Shown: one piece after another, positions 30,212-38,189 of the stretch
How positions within the stretch are numbered: the first letter of the stretch is position 1
Layout: every line of letters starts with the position of its first letter
NCBI RefSeq assembly: GCF_001750725.1
Contig: NZ_CP017279.1
Location: forward strand, 806,001 to 870,000
Length of the DNA: 64,000 nucleotides
Direction: 5' to 3'
Origin: Enterobacter ludwigii
Lineage (GTDB): Bacteria > Pseudomonadota > Gammaproteobacteria > Enterobacterales > Enterobacteriaceae
The notes under the pieces: generated by a model
The model's input: the letters and a program-made list of their open reading frames with translations, nothing else
Databases searched by the model: none
Told to the model about the DNA's origin: nothing
Program-made: the position numbers and the translations under genes

Positions 30212-30424
30212 ATGAAAATCAAGGTGATTCTTCTGGTAATCCTTTCCCGATTAATTCGCGGGGCAGGGATGGGGCTGGGTGTTTCTGGTATTGCATTTAC
30301 TATTTGGTTTTTTTTCTTATCTTCAAGCGAATCCAGATACATCTGGGGTATGTTTTCGATAGCAGAATTTTTTGCAGGCTATCTTATATATCGGTTTGCT
30401 TATACATATGTTTATGATGAATAA
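30212..30424 (+). CDS. Small two-helix membrane protein, candidate immunity partner
   Basis: This 70-residue protein (MKIKVILLVILSRLIRGAGMGL) has two hydrophobic helices (about 2-36 and 48-63) and a C-terminal YTYVYDE. Its ATG overlaps the original TGA of the upstream frame (TTATGA), the usual arrangement for a translationally coupled effector-immunity pair. A GGAGG precedes the start. The family is not recognised; the immunity role is inferred from position and topology. Confidence 0.6.
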   Translation: MKIKVILLVILSRLIRGAGMGLGVSGIAFTIWFFFLSSSESRYIWGMFSIAEFFAGYLIYRFAYTYVYDE

Positions 30425-30610
30425 CCTTACGGTTTTGTCATCCCCTGAAAATCAATCAGGAAGATATTTACAACGTCCCACCAACAGGCATAGAGACAAC
30501 GTGGCTATACGGTGGAGTAGCTAAATAAAAATAATTTAAACCTTATACCGTTGCCTTTCTTTCCGTCACTGGTCATTAAGGATGTAGAAATATTACACGG
30601 AGTCAAGAGC

Positions 30611-33139
30611 GTGAGTCTGACAGATACACTGAGCAGTTTAATCTATACCCCGCTAAACCGTTACCAACTGGATATTCCGTCGTGTGCGGCAAATATTGAC
30701 GTGGAAGGTTTCAGCGGCTCAGAAGCGATGAGTTCACTGTACAAGTACACCATCAACTTCACCAGTGCCGACAAGAACATTGATGCCCGGCAGATGCTGA
30801 GCAAGCCAGCGACGCTGACCATGGGTGCGGGTAATCTGCTTTCCCTGACGGCGCGCAAGGTGGTTCACGGAGTAGTGACGCATTTCGAGCGTACGGGCGG
30901 TTCAGCGGATGAAGCGCAGTACTGCATCGTGCTGGAGCCGTTTCTGGCGCTGTTGGGCAATCAGTTTCGTACTCACCGTTTCTTCGTCAACAAATCAGTG
31001 CCGGAAGTGGTAGAGCAAATTCTTGGCGAGCATGGTTTGAAGGGATGGGAGTATGAGTTCAAGCTTAAACAAACTTACCCAAAACGGGAACAGATAAACC
31101 AGTACCAGGAAAGTGACCTGGAGTTTATCGAACGCCTGCTGGCCGAGGTTGGGATTTTCTACTTCTTCACTCTGCAGCCGGACACGCAAACTGAAGTGGT
31201 GCACTTTGCTGACAAGCAGAGCGCCTGGACGTTTGGCAAATCGCTACCTCTCAGCAGCCCGTCAGGAATGAATGATAATGCTGCCGAATCGGTGTGGGGC
31301 GTTAACGTTCAACAGAACGTGGTGGAGCGTTCTGTCACGGCCAGTGACTATAACCACCGTGAAGCCCAGAACATCCTGACTTCAGTACCGGCTGACATGA
31401 CCCGCGGCGACGGGGAGGGGAATACTTACGGTGATGTGTATCACTACCGGCCACGTCACCTTGAACGTGGCGATAAAATCACGCCAGCGGCAGAAACCGG
31501 TAACTTCTGGGCGCGCCTGGAGCATGAGCGCTTTCTGTCCACCCAGACCACGGTAACCGGCAGCAGCACCGACCACACCCTGGGGCCGGCGCAGGTGCTG
31601 ACCATCACCGAAATGGCTATCCCACCAACACTGCCCCGCGAAACGGAGAACGGTATTGTTATTATCCGCACTGGCTACTCTGCCAGCCGTAAGAATGCCC
31701 TGAAGGTGGCATGGGTAGCGATGCCTTACTACGAGAACCGCTGCTGGCGTCCTGCTGCTAAAAAGCGCCCGGTGGTCAGCGGCACCCTGACGGCACGAGT
31801 GACCAGCGCCAAAGAGAACGATATCTACGCCTGGCAGGATGCATCAGGTATGTACCGGGTGAAATTCGACGCTGACCGCGACGACAAACGTCAGGGCATG
31901 GAAAGTATGCCGGTACGCTTTGCCAAACCTTATGGAGGCGACAAGTACGGTTTTCACTTTCCGCTGATACAGGGTACTGAAGTCGCCATTGCGTTCCATG
32001 AAGGTGACCCGGACCGTCCATACATCGCTCACGCCCTCCACGACTCCCGCCACGTTGACCACGTCACTGAAGCCAACAGCACGCGTAACGTTATCCGCAC
32101 AGCTGGCCTGAACAAACTGCGGATGGAGGACAAGCGCGGCGAAGAGCACGTCAAGCTCAGTACAGAATACGGAGGTAAGACCCAACTTAATTTAGGGCAC
32201 AACGTCAATGCTTCCAGGGTTCTTCGTGGTGAAGGGGCAGAGTTGCGCACTAACGACTGGGTCAGCGTTCGTGGTGGTAAGGGCATTCTGCTTACTGCAG
32301 ATGCTCAGCCTGACGTCGGCAGTAAAATGCTTGAAATGGACAGGGCTGTAGAACAACTGGAGCAGGCACTCACGCTGGCAAGAAGCCTCCAGGCTGCTGC
32401 GAAAGGGGCACAGGCGACAGTATCTGACATCGACAGTCAAAAGACGCTAAACAGCTCACTGAAATATCTAAAAATGCCGGGATTGCTGGCCAGTGCTCCC
32501 GCTGGAATAGGCATTCTCAGTCCTGAGGCTGTCCGGCTTGCTTCAGGCGGGGCAAGTATTAGCCTCATGTCAGGTAAAAACACAGATATCAGCGCCGGGC
32601 AATCATTCACTGTTGCGGCAAGCGAAGCTGTAAGTTTGTTTGCACAGGCTGCAGGAATGAAAATGTATGCCGGGGCAGGGAAGGTTGATATTCAGGCGCA
32701 GGCGGATGCCATGAATGTCTCGGCGCTACAGGACATCACCATCACCAGTGGCCAGGGAAGTGTAAAGGTGAATGCCAGCCAGGAGCTGGTTTTAAGTTGT
32801 GGGGGCGCTTATATAAAGCTTAGCGGCGGGAATATTGAACTGGGATGTCCGGGAAATATTTTGCTGAAAGCGGCCAATGTTAATCAGACCGGTCCTGCCA
32901 GTTTAGATACACCACCTGTAACTTTTCCTAAAGGGTACAGTGAAGGGTTTATCACAACATCATCGGCCAGCGGAGCAGTCAAGCCTTTCACCACATATAA
33001 AATTACAACGGCTGAAGGGGAGGTTTATGAGGGCATTTCCGGTGCAGAAGGAGAGACTTCTCCAATATTTACGTCTATGCCATCGCAGTTAAAAATCGAA
33101 TATCCGCGAAATATAGCTGATAGCCAGGAGGGCGAATAA
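30611..33139 (+). CDS. vgrG: T6SS spike protein VgrG (TssI)
   Basis: I place the start at GTG 30611 (MSLTDTLSSLIYTPLNRYQLDIPSC) behind GGAG. The frame opens at a TTG at 30551, which lacks family homology. The 842-residue protein has a gp27-like base (about 1-380), a gp5-like OB fold (about 385-500, VKFDADRDDKRQGMESMPVRFAKPYGG), a DUF2345 region (about 575-740) and a C-terminal extension after about 770 with no recognised domain. It caps the Hcp tube and carries the effector encoded two bases downstream. Confidence 0.93.
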   Translation: MSLTDTLSSLIYTPLNRYQLDIPSCAANIDVEGFSGSEAMSSLYKYTINFTSADKNIDARQMLSKPATLTMGAGNLLSLTARKVVHGVVTHFERTGGSADEAQYCIVLEPFLALLGNQFRTHRFFVNKSVPEVVEQILGEHGLKGWEYEFKLKQTYPKREQINQYQESDLEFIERLLAEVGIFYFFTLQPDTQTEVVHFADKQSAWTFGKSLPLSSPSGMNDNAAESVWGVNVQQNVVERSVTASDYNHREAQNILTSVPADMTRGDGEGNTYGDVYHYRPRHLERGDKITPAAETGNFWARLEHERFLSTQTTVTGSSTDHTLGPAQVLTITEMAIPPTLPRETENGIVIIRTGYSASRKNALKVAWVAMPYYENRCWRPAAKKRPVVSGTLTARVTSAKENDIYAWQDASGMYRVKFDADRDDKRQGMESMPVRFAKPYGGDKYGFHFPLIQGTEVAIAFHEGDPDRPYIAHALHDSRHVDHVTEANSTRNVIRTAGLNKLRMEDKRGEEHVKLSTEYGGKTQLNLGHNVNASRVLRGEGAELRTNDWVSVRGGKGILLTADAQPDVGSKMLEMDRAVEQLEQALTLARSLQAAAKGAQATVSDIDSQKTLNSSLKYLKMPGLLASAPAGIGILSPEAVRLASGGASISLMSGKNTDISAGQSFTVAASEAVSLFAQAAGMKMYAGAGKVDIQAQADAMNVSALQDITITSGQGSVKVNASQELVLSCGGAYIKLSGGNIELGCPGNILLKAANVNQTGPASLDTPPVTFPKGYSEGFITTSSASGAVKPFTTYKITTAEGEVYEGISGAEGETSPIFTSMPSQLKIEYPRNIADSQEGE

Positions 33140-33140
33140 A

Positions 33141-35147
33141 ATGACTACAGCTGTATCCTCACTCTGCCGTAAAAACCCCCATGCTCCATGCGAAGAGCAG
33201 AAGCCCTACTGGGTAGAATTTCAACTGGTTGATGAGCAGGGCGAACCTGTGGCGAATATGCCATGGACTGCTGAAAGTTCACACCCTGTTTCCGGGCCAG
33301 TCGATAACTTTACGTATACAGGTCAAAGTGACTCAGATGGGCTTATTCGCATTGATATGCCGCATGGACTTGAATTAGCTCTGAAATTAGAATCGACTGC
33401 TTTAGTAAATGAAATGGAGAAGAGAGCGCTTCGCCCAGGTAGAGATGCAGAAACCGATTCTTTAGTTAGACAGCCTGCAGTAGATGCCGGTCATATCTGG
33501 CATTACGCCGTAGTCGGTGAACTTAGTTCAGGTTATCCTAATATCGAATTGCATAAAGGCGAAACCTTACCATCCTTCCATTTTCCATCTAACAAGTCTT
33601 TCAAAGGGCTTACCGTCCGGACAAATGAACTTGAAAAGCGGCATATTATTGAAATTTGCCCTTTTAGAGCATGGGAGTTGGTATTACATCACCAGGATGA
33701 ATATTCAATGGCAAATGCCATCAACCTCGGAGCAAGTGCCTCTCTAGCTTATGCCGATGATAAAGCACTCCGGCCGGAATCAATAACACGATTTTATATA
33801 AACCAGTGCCAAGATTTATCGCGTTTACCTCAGCTCCATAAAGGCGGTTTTAGTTACAATACACTAGTGCAGGATGTACCATTTAGCGAGCGATATAATC
33901 CTCCTGTTTTCATGGATACCTCTAGAGACACCTCGAAGACTGATAATAAAAGTGGCAGCACCTCTGGAGGGGGGAACTCAGCAAAACCAGAAGGCGATAC
34001 TCAACTGTATTATGTTTACAATACAGATAAAGTCATTGTCGCATGGAGAGGGACTGCAGGGTTGTATGATGTCGGAACGGATCTGGCATTTAGTCCTGTT
34101 AGCACTGAGGTATGTGATGTAAATAAAACTATGTGCACAAACTTGAGTCCTGCTGGAAAAGTGCACGATGGATTCCTAAGTGGATATAGTAGATCTGAAA
34201 GGCTTTTTTCTTCTGAGTTTGATGAGCTCTTAACTTTAATTAGAGCACGAAATTTATTTGTTTGCGGCCATAGTTTGGGGGGAGCGCTTGCATTAATTTA
34301 CTCTGCTGCACTAAAGTCTGAAAAACCTTTGCTCTACACATATGGTATGCCCCGTACCTTTACCAAGGAGGCAGTTCAGCAGTTATCCGAAATCACCCAT
34401 TTCCGTCATGTAAATGATAATGATCCCGTTCCAGCAGTTCCACCCGAAGCGAGTCTAGATAATGCGTTATATAACCTCTGGGGACCACTTGGGAAAACTT
34501 TAGGGATGCTGTGGTCTATTGGAGAACTTCTGGCTTACCAAGCTATATCTTGGGGGGATTGCTTTTGGCACCATGGTAATCCAGTTGTATTTCTAACTGC
34601 GACACAAAGTCGTGAGTGGCAAGAATGTAAAACAAGTTTGCCCGTACCTGCTGGTTGCATAAATTTAAAAAGGCTTCTTCCGATAAAAGCTAAATTATAT
34701 CTTGTTCCTTCTTTGTCGGACCAAGAGATGCAAACTGCAGGCCGTAAACAAAAGGAGTTCAGAGGGTCACTAACGGCTAGCAAGCTGGAAGAGATTTTTC
34801 CTGAAGGACAAAACCCCGACCGTGGAGCAGATTTAACATTTGGCGATCATTTCATGACGTCGTATATGCCTTACATGAATAATAAGTTATTGGAACTAAT
34901 AGATAACGAAGGATTGGTTGAGAACCGGAATTTTACTGAGCATCTATATAATGTAGATCGTTTTAAAGAGCAAATGTCGGAACATAAAGATGAAATTCCT
35001 GAAAAGGAATATGAAAGAAATGAGATATTCCTTGGCATAGAAGGGTTATTGAAGGCATCACTATCGCCTACTCTGTCTGAATCTTATGGGAATGATGCGC
35101 TAGTTCGATTTGCCATTTATGGTGATGAGGTGATTGAAAATGCTTAA
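33141..35147 (+). CDS. Class 3 lipase-type T6SS effector (Tle-like)
   Basis: The 668-residue protein starts two bases after vgrG. The N-terminal about 120 residues (KPYWVEFQLVDEQGEPVANMPW) resemble the leader region shared by VgrG-linked effectors. An alpha/beta-hydrolase domain follows (about 290-500): oxyanion-side WRGT, nucleophile Ser in CGHSLGGALAL, acidic residue in NDNDPVPAVP and His in FWHHGNPVVFL, the Lipase_3 triad. It would cleave phospholipids in target cells. Base composition is clearly more AT-rich than vgrG or tssM. The overlapping downstream lipoprotein is the expected immunity partner. The exact Tle subfamily is not assigned. Confidence 0.85.
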   Translation: MTTAVSSLCRKNPHAPCEEQKPYWVEFQLVDEQGEPVANMPWTAESSHPVSGPVDNFTYTGQSDSDGLIRIDMPHGLELALKLESTALVNEMEKRALRPGRDAETDSLVRQPAVDAGHIWHYAVVGELSSGYPNIELHKGETLPSFHFPSNKSFKGLTVRTNELEKRHIIEICPFRAWELVLHHQDEYSMANAINLGASASLAYADDKALRPESITRFYINQCQDLSRLPQLHKGGFSYNTLVQDVPFSERYNPPVFMDTSRDTSKTDNKSGSTSGGGNSAKPEGDTQLYYVYNTDKVIVAWRGTAGLYDVGTDLAFSPVSTEVCDVNKTMCTNLSPAGKVHDGFLSGYSRSERLFSSEFDELLTLIRARNLFVCGHSLGGALALIYSAALKSEKPLLYTYGMPRTFTKEAVQQLSEITHFRHVNDNDPVPAVPPEASLDNALYNLWGPLGKTLGMLWSIGELLAYQAISWGDCFWHHGNPVVFLTATQSREWQECKTSLPVPAGCINLKRLLPIKAKLYLVPSLSDQEMQTAGRKQKEFRGSLTASKLEEIFPEGQNPDRGADLTFGDHFMTSYMPYMNNKLLELIDNEGLVENRNFTEHLYNVDRFKEQMSEHKDEIPEKEYERNEIFLGIEGLLKASLSPTLSESYGNDALVRFAIYGDEVIENA

Positions 35148-35931
35148 TAAAAACAAATTAATTTTTTTACCGCTTGTCTTTTTTATAGTCGGAGGTTGTA
35201 GTCATGCCACAAGCAATGCAATTTCCCCTCCAGCGGATACCAAATGGGTGACTGTTGAGGTTAGTAATCCTTCAAAATACACAAGACCATTTCCTCTTGA
35301 AGTTAGATATATTTCACGTGAATGCCAGAAAAAAAGAGTGAACGGATTTGATGGTTCTGTGGATGCGGAATTAAGCTATAACGTTATTAAAGTACCTTTA
35401 CAACAGCAGAATGGTGATAAATGGAAAGGTACAGTCGCTATTACTGGCGGGGGGGAGTGTGTATGGAGCTTAAGCGCAATTAATGTGGGTATTGAATATA
35501 TAGATGCTACACATCTTGGGAATGATTTAGTACCTGGAACTGCGGTTGGTGTAACTATTGCTTTTGATGCTGATGCTGCGCGGAATGGACAATTTGACAC
35601 AGTGGCGGGGAATGATTTGAATTACACTCCAAAATACTATCCTTTTATAAAAAAATGGAATGATAGCCCACAGTCTACTATGCGGGATAAATTATACCTT
35701 TTCGGTAAGGAAGATGCGTTTTGGAAAGTGAAGTTGGACTATAAACCTAACGAAAATGTTTTAATAAATTACACTCCCTCTATAGACGAAAGTAAAAAAG
35801 TATTGATGATATTCCCTAATAAGAAGGGGAAAGAAGCTATGTACTCTTTTGTCTATCCAGATGGGAGCGTCATTTCATCAAAAAACACAACACCTGATTT
35901 TAGCAAAGTCAACGGATCTGGTGGGAAATAA
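35140..35931 (+). CDS. Periplasmic lipoprotein, lipase immunity protein (Tli-like)
   Basis: This 263-residue protein has a lipoprotein signal ending in IVGGC, placing it in the periplasm where a Tle immunity protein must act. The start is ATG 35140; the frame opens at TTG 35134. It overlaps the effector stop by eight bases. It has no domain I recognise. A decayed paralogue follows at 35970. It shares the low G+C of the effector, consistent with one imported cassette. Confidence 0.8.
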   Translation: MLNKNKLIFLPLVFFIVGGCSHATSNAISPPADTKWVTVEVSNPSKYTRPFPLEVRYISRECQKKRVNGFDGSVDAELSYNVIKVPLQQQNGDKWKGTVAITGGGECVWSLSAINVGIEYIDATHLGNDLVPGTAVGVTIAFDADAARNGQFDTVAGNDLNYTPKYYPFIKKWNDSPQSTMRDKLYLFGKEDAFWKVKLDYKPNENVLINYTPSIDESKKVLMIFPNKKGKEAMYSFVYPDGSVISSKNTTPDFSKVNGSGGK

Positions 35932-35969
35932 TCTGCTGATCAACTTTGTTTTCCCTCTTTGAGGGAGAC

Positions 35970-36729
35970 GTGATTTTGCTTACTAAGATAAAGTTAATGA
36001 TGCTGCTTCTGGCAGTTTTTATGGTTGGAGGGGGCGGCCGAGTGATCAATTGAGTACTCTTGCCGCCTGTAGATGCCAATTTTATAGCCATAGAAATTCA
36101 CAATCCCTCTCATTACACTAAACAGTTTCCGCTTGAGGTCAGATACATCTCGCATGAATGCATGAAAAAAAGAATCAGTGGATTTGATGGCTCAAGTATC
36201 ACAGAGCCAAGCTATAACGTTATTGGGGGCTTCATGCGGCAAGATAGCGGGGATATTTTGATAGCAAAAGTTGCTATGGCTGGTGGTGGTTCATGTAAAT
36301 GGACGTTGAGTGTGGTCAATTTCGGTATCGAGTATATAGATGCGATACTTCTTGGCAAAGTTCTTGTTACTGGCACGGTGGTTGGTGTGACTCTCGCCTT
36401 TGATAATTATGCTTCTCGTAATGGATAATTTACCTTTGTCATTGAGGATGTAGATTTATCCCCTAAACATTATCCTTATATAAAGAGAAAAGTTGAGGGG
36501 GGATGGCTTATCGCTATTTGGTAAGAGAGACTTTCTATCATTGCGTGTTGGTGATGTTAGTTCAATGAGCCCCCCTTAAATAGATAAGGGGGAAATAGCA
36601 AGGTTTGTTGGGTTAGAAAAGAAAATGAAAGGTGAATATCTAAATGTTATTTGTACGGATAGAAGTGTTGCTCCTGGAAGAACGTTTTTCCCTGATTTTG
36701 ATAAGAACGATAAAATGAAAGTTAAATGA
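35970..36729 (+). pseudogene. Decayed paralogue of the lipase immunity lipoprotein
   Basis: The GTG start follows GAGGGAGA. The frame reads a signal peptide ending VGGGGR (lipobox Cys replaced) and stops at TGA 36051. It then resumes as DANFIAIEIHNPSHYTKQFPLEVRYISHECMKKRISGFDGSS, parallel to the intact protein's WVTVEVSNPSKYTRPFPLEVRYISRECQKKRVNGFDGSV. A TAA at 36426, a frameshift near 36500 and more stops follow. The tail KKMKGEYLNVICTDRSVAPG...FFPDFDK still aligns. At least four lesions mean it is dead. Confidence 0.88.
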
Positions 36730-36758
36730 TTTTTGTTTATTTTTTTCGAGGATTCAAC

Positions 36759-37025
36759 ATGACAAAAGGCTTGGTTTTGCTTGGTGACAAAACTTCTCAC
36801 GGCGGAAAAGTGATCTCCGCCTCTTCCAACATTACTGTCGACGGAAAAAAAGCCGCATTAGTGGGTGATATGGTGAGTTGTCCGGTAGATGGGCATGGAA
36901 CTAATCCTATCGTGGAAGGATCACCGCACCGCACCTTTAACGGTCGCGCTGTTGTCGTCGATGGCTGTAAATGTCAGTGCGGTTGTACTGTCATTTCAAG
37001 TGCTCAGAACAGCACAATAGGATAA
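36759..37025 (+). CDS. PAAR-domain spike-tip protein
   Basis: This 88-residue PAAR protein (MTKGLVLLGDKTSHGGKVISASSNITVDGKKAALVGDMVSCP...GSPHRTFNGRAVVVDGCKCQCGC) has His and Cys residues placed for the zinc at the cone tip. It sharpens the VgrG spike and has no C-terminal toxin fused. The start at 36759 is preferred over 36726. Confidence 0.93.
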   Translation: MTKGLVLLGDKTSHGGKVISASSNITVDGKKAALVGDMVSCPVDGHGTNPIVEGSPHRTFNGRAVVVDGCKCQCGCTVISSAQNSTIG

Positions 37026-37028
37026 GCA

Positions 37029-38189
37029 ATGGGCTGGGAAAGGACGAAAGCAACAACAATGGAGTTGCCTCCTGAGCCATCATTTATTGGATGGCTGTTA
37101 GCAGGAGGTGTTGCCGCAGTTGTGGGGGTTTTGCTGTTTATCCTGCATGCGTCAGGCATGATTAAGGCTCTGGCTGCATTCAATATCTGGTGGCTGGCAT
37201 CCAGCCCGGTTCTTGGCTGGTTTTTTCTGTTTTGTTTGCGGGGATGGCTGTGGGGCAGAACAGTCAATGAACATCAGTTTTTGCAGAAGGAAGCTGAATA
37301 CGGACAGCAACAGTGGGAAGCCTGGGCTGGACGTTATCTGGCCGTCCTTGGAAGCAGCATACTGCTACCTTCCGGAGTGACCTCTGACGCCATTGCTAAA
37401 TCAGATGCTACAGATGCGCCGCAATTTCTTTCACTGACCTGCCATTTTGATGCGCAATCGGTGAATTCCACCTCTTTGCTCGAAATGGGGCTGGCCGGTG
37501 TACAAGAGGTGATATCAATGTTGCCTGCGACAGTACCATTCAACGTCACCATTGTGAGCGACATGATTTCGTCAGATTTCGAGACCCGGTTTCACAAATC
37601 ATGGGGAAAAATTTATCCTGGGCGTGAGCTAACAGGTTCGATCTCATATTTTGAAGCCCTTTCTTTTGTCTGGATCGAGGAGCGCCTTAAAAATCCCGTT
37701 TTCGATATTGATTTGATCCTGATATTGCAGAATCAGGGGGCTGAACAGTATTCCGATGCACTCGCAGCGATGGTACTTACCAGCGATGATGTTGCTGAAA
37801 AATACCAGCTTTCACACTCCGCCCGCATATTGCGACCGATGCCGCTGGACATGACAAATTTCAGGGCTGATATGGGGTTGTTCCTCGAAACACAAACGAT
37901 CGCCTGCCAGACGTCAAACGTGTTCTGTGATTACGGGCACTGGAATGACGGGTTTGCTGATCTAATGACCGCGTCTCAATCACATCTGACACCGTGGGTG
38001 CCCCAGGAAATTGATGTACTGGAAAAATATAACGGAATTCCAGGGGGCGGGAGTGCGTGGCTTCTAGCCACATTACTGGCCGACATCGTGTCCGTCAGCA
38101 ACAAACCTGTTTTAGGGTTGTTTACCTCAGGTGCTGATCGTTTTGTCAGTACTGTTACTTCAGGGAGTGAAAATAATGATGCCGGGTAG
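37029..38189 (+). CDS. T6SS-associated membrane protein of unknown function
   Basis: This 386-residue protein has two N-terminal hydrophobic helices (about 18-42 and 50-70) and a large soluble part with no recognised motif. It sits three bases after PAAR and its end overlaps the tssM start by 14 bases, so it is translationally coupled to the secretion genes. I recall similar open frames upstream of tssM in Enterobacter and Klebsiella T6SS loci, unnamed. Function is unknown. Confidence 0.75.
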   Translation: MGWERTKATTMELPPEPSFIGWLLAGGVAAVVGVLLFILHASGMIKALAAFNIWWLASSPVLGWFFLFCLRGWLWGRTVNEHQFLQKEAEYGQQQWEAWAGRYLAVLGSSILLPSGVTSDAIAKSDATDAPQFLSLTCHFDAQSVNSTSLLEMGLAGVQEVISMLPATVPFNVTIVSDMISSDFETRFHKSWGKIYPGRELTGSISYFEALSFVWIEERLKNPVFDIDLILILQNQGAEQYSDALAAMVLTSDDVAEKYQLSHSARILRPMPLDMTNFRADMGLFLETQTIACQTSNVFCDYGHWNDGFADLMTASQSHLTPWVPQEIDVLEKYNGIPGGGSAWLLATLLADIVSVSNKPVLGLFTSGADRFVSTVTSGSENNDAG

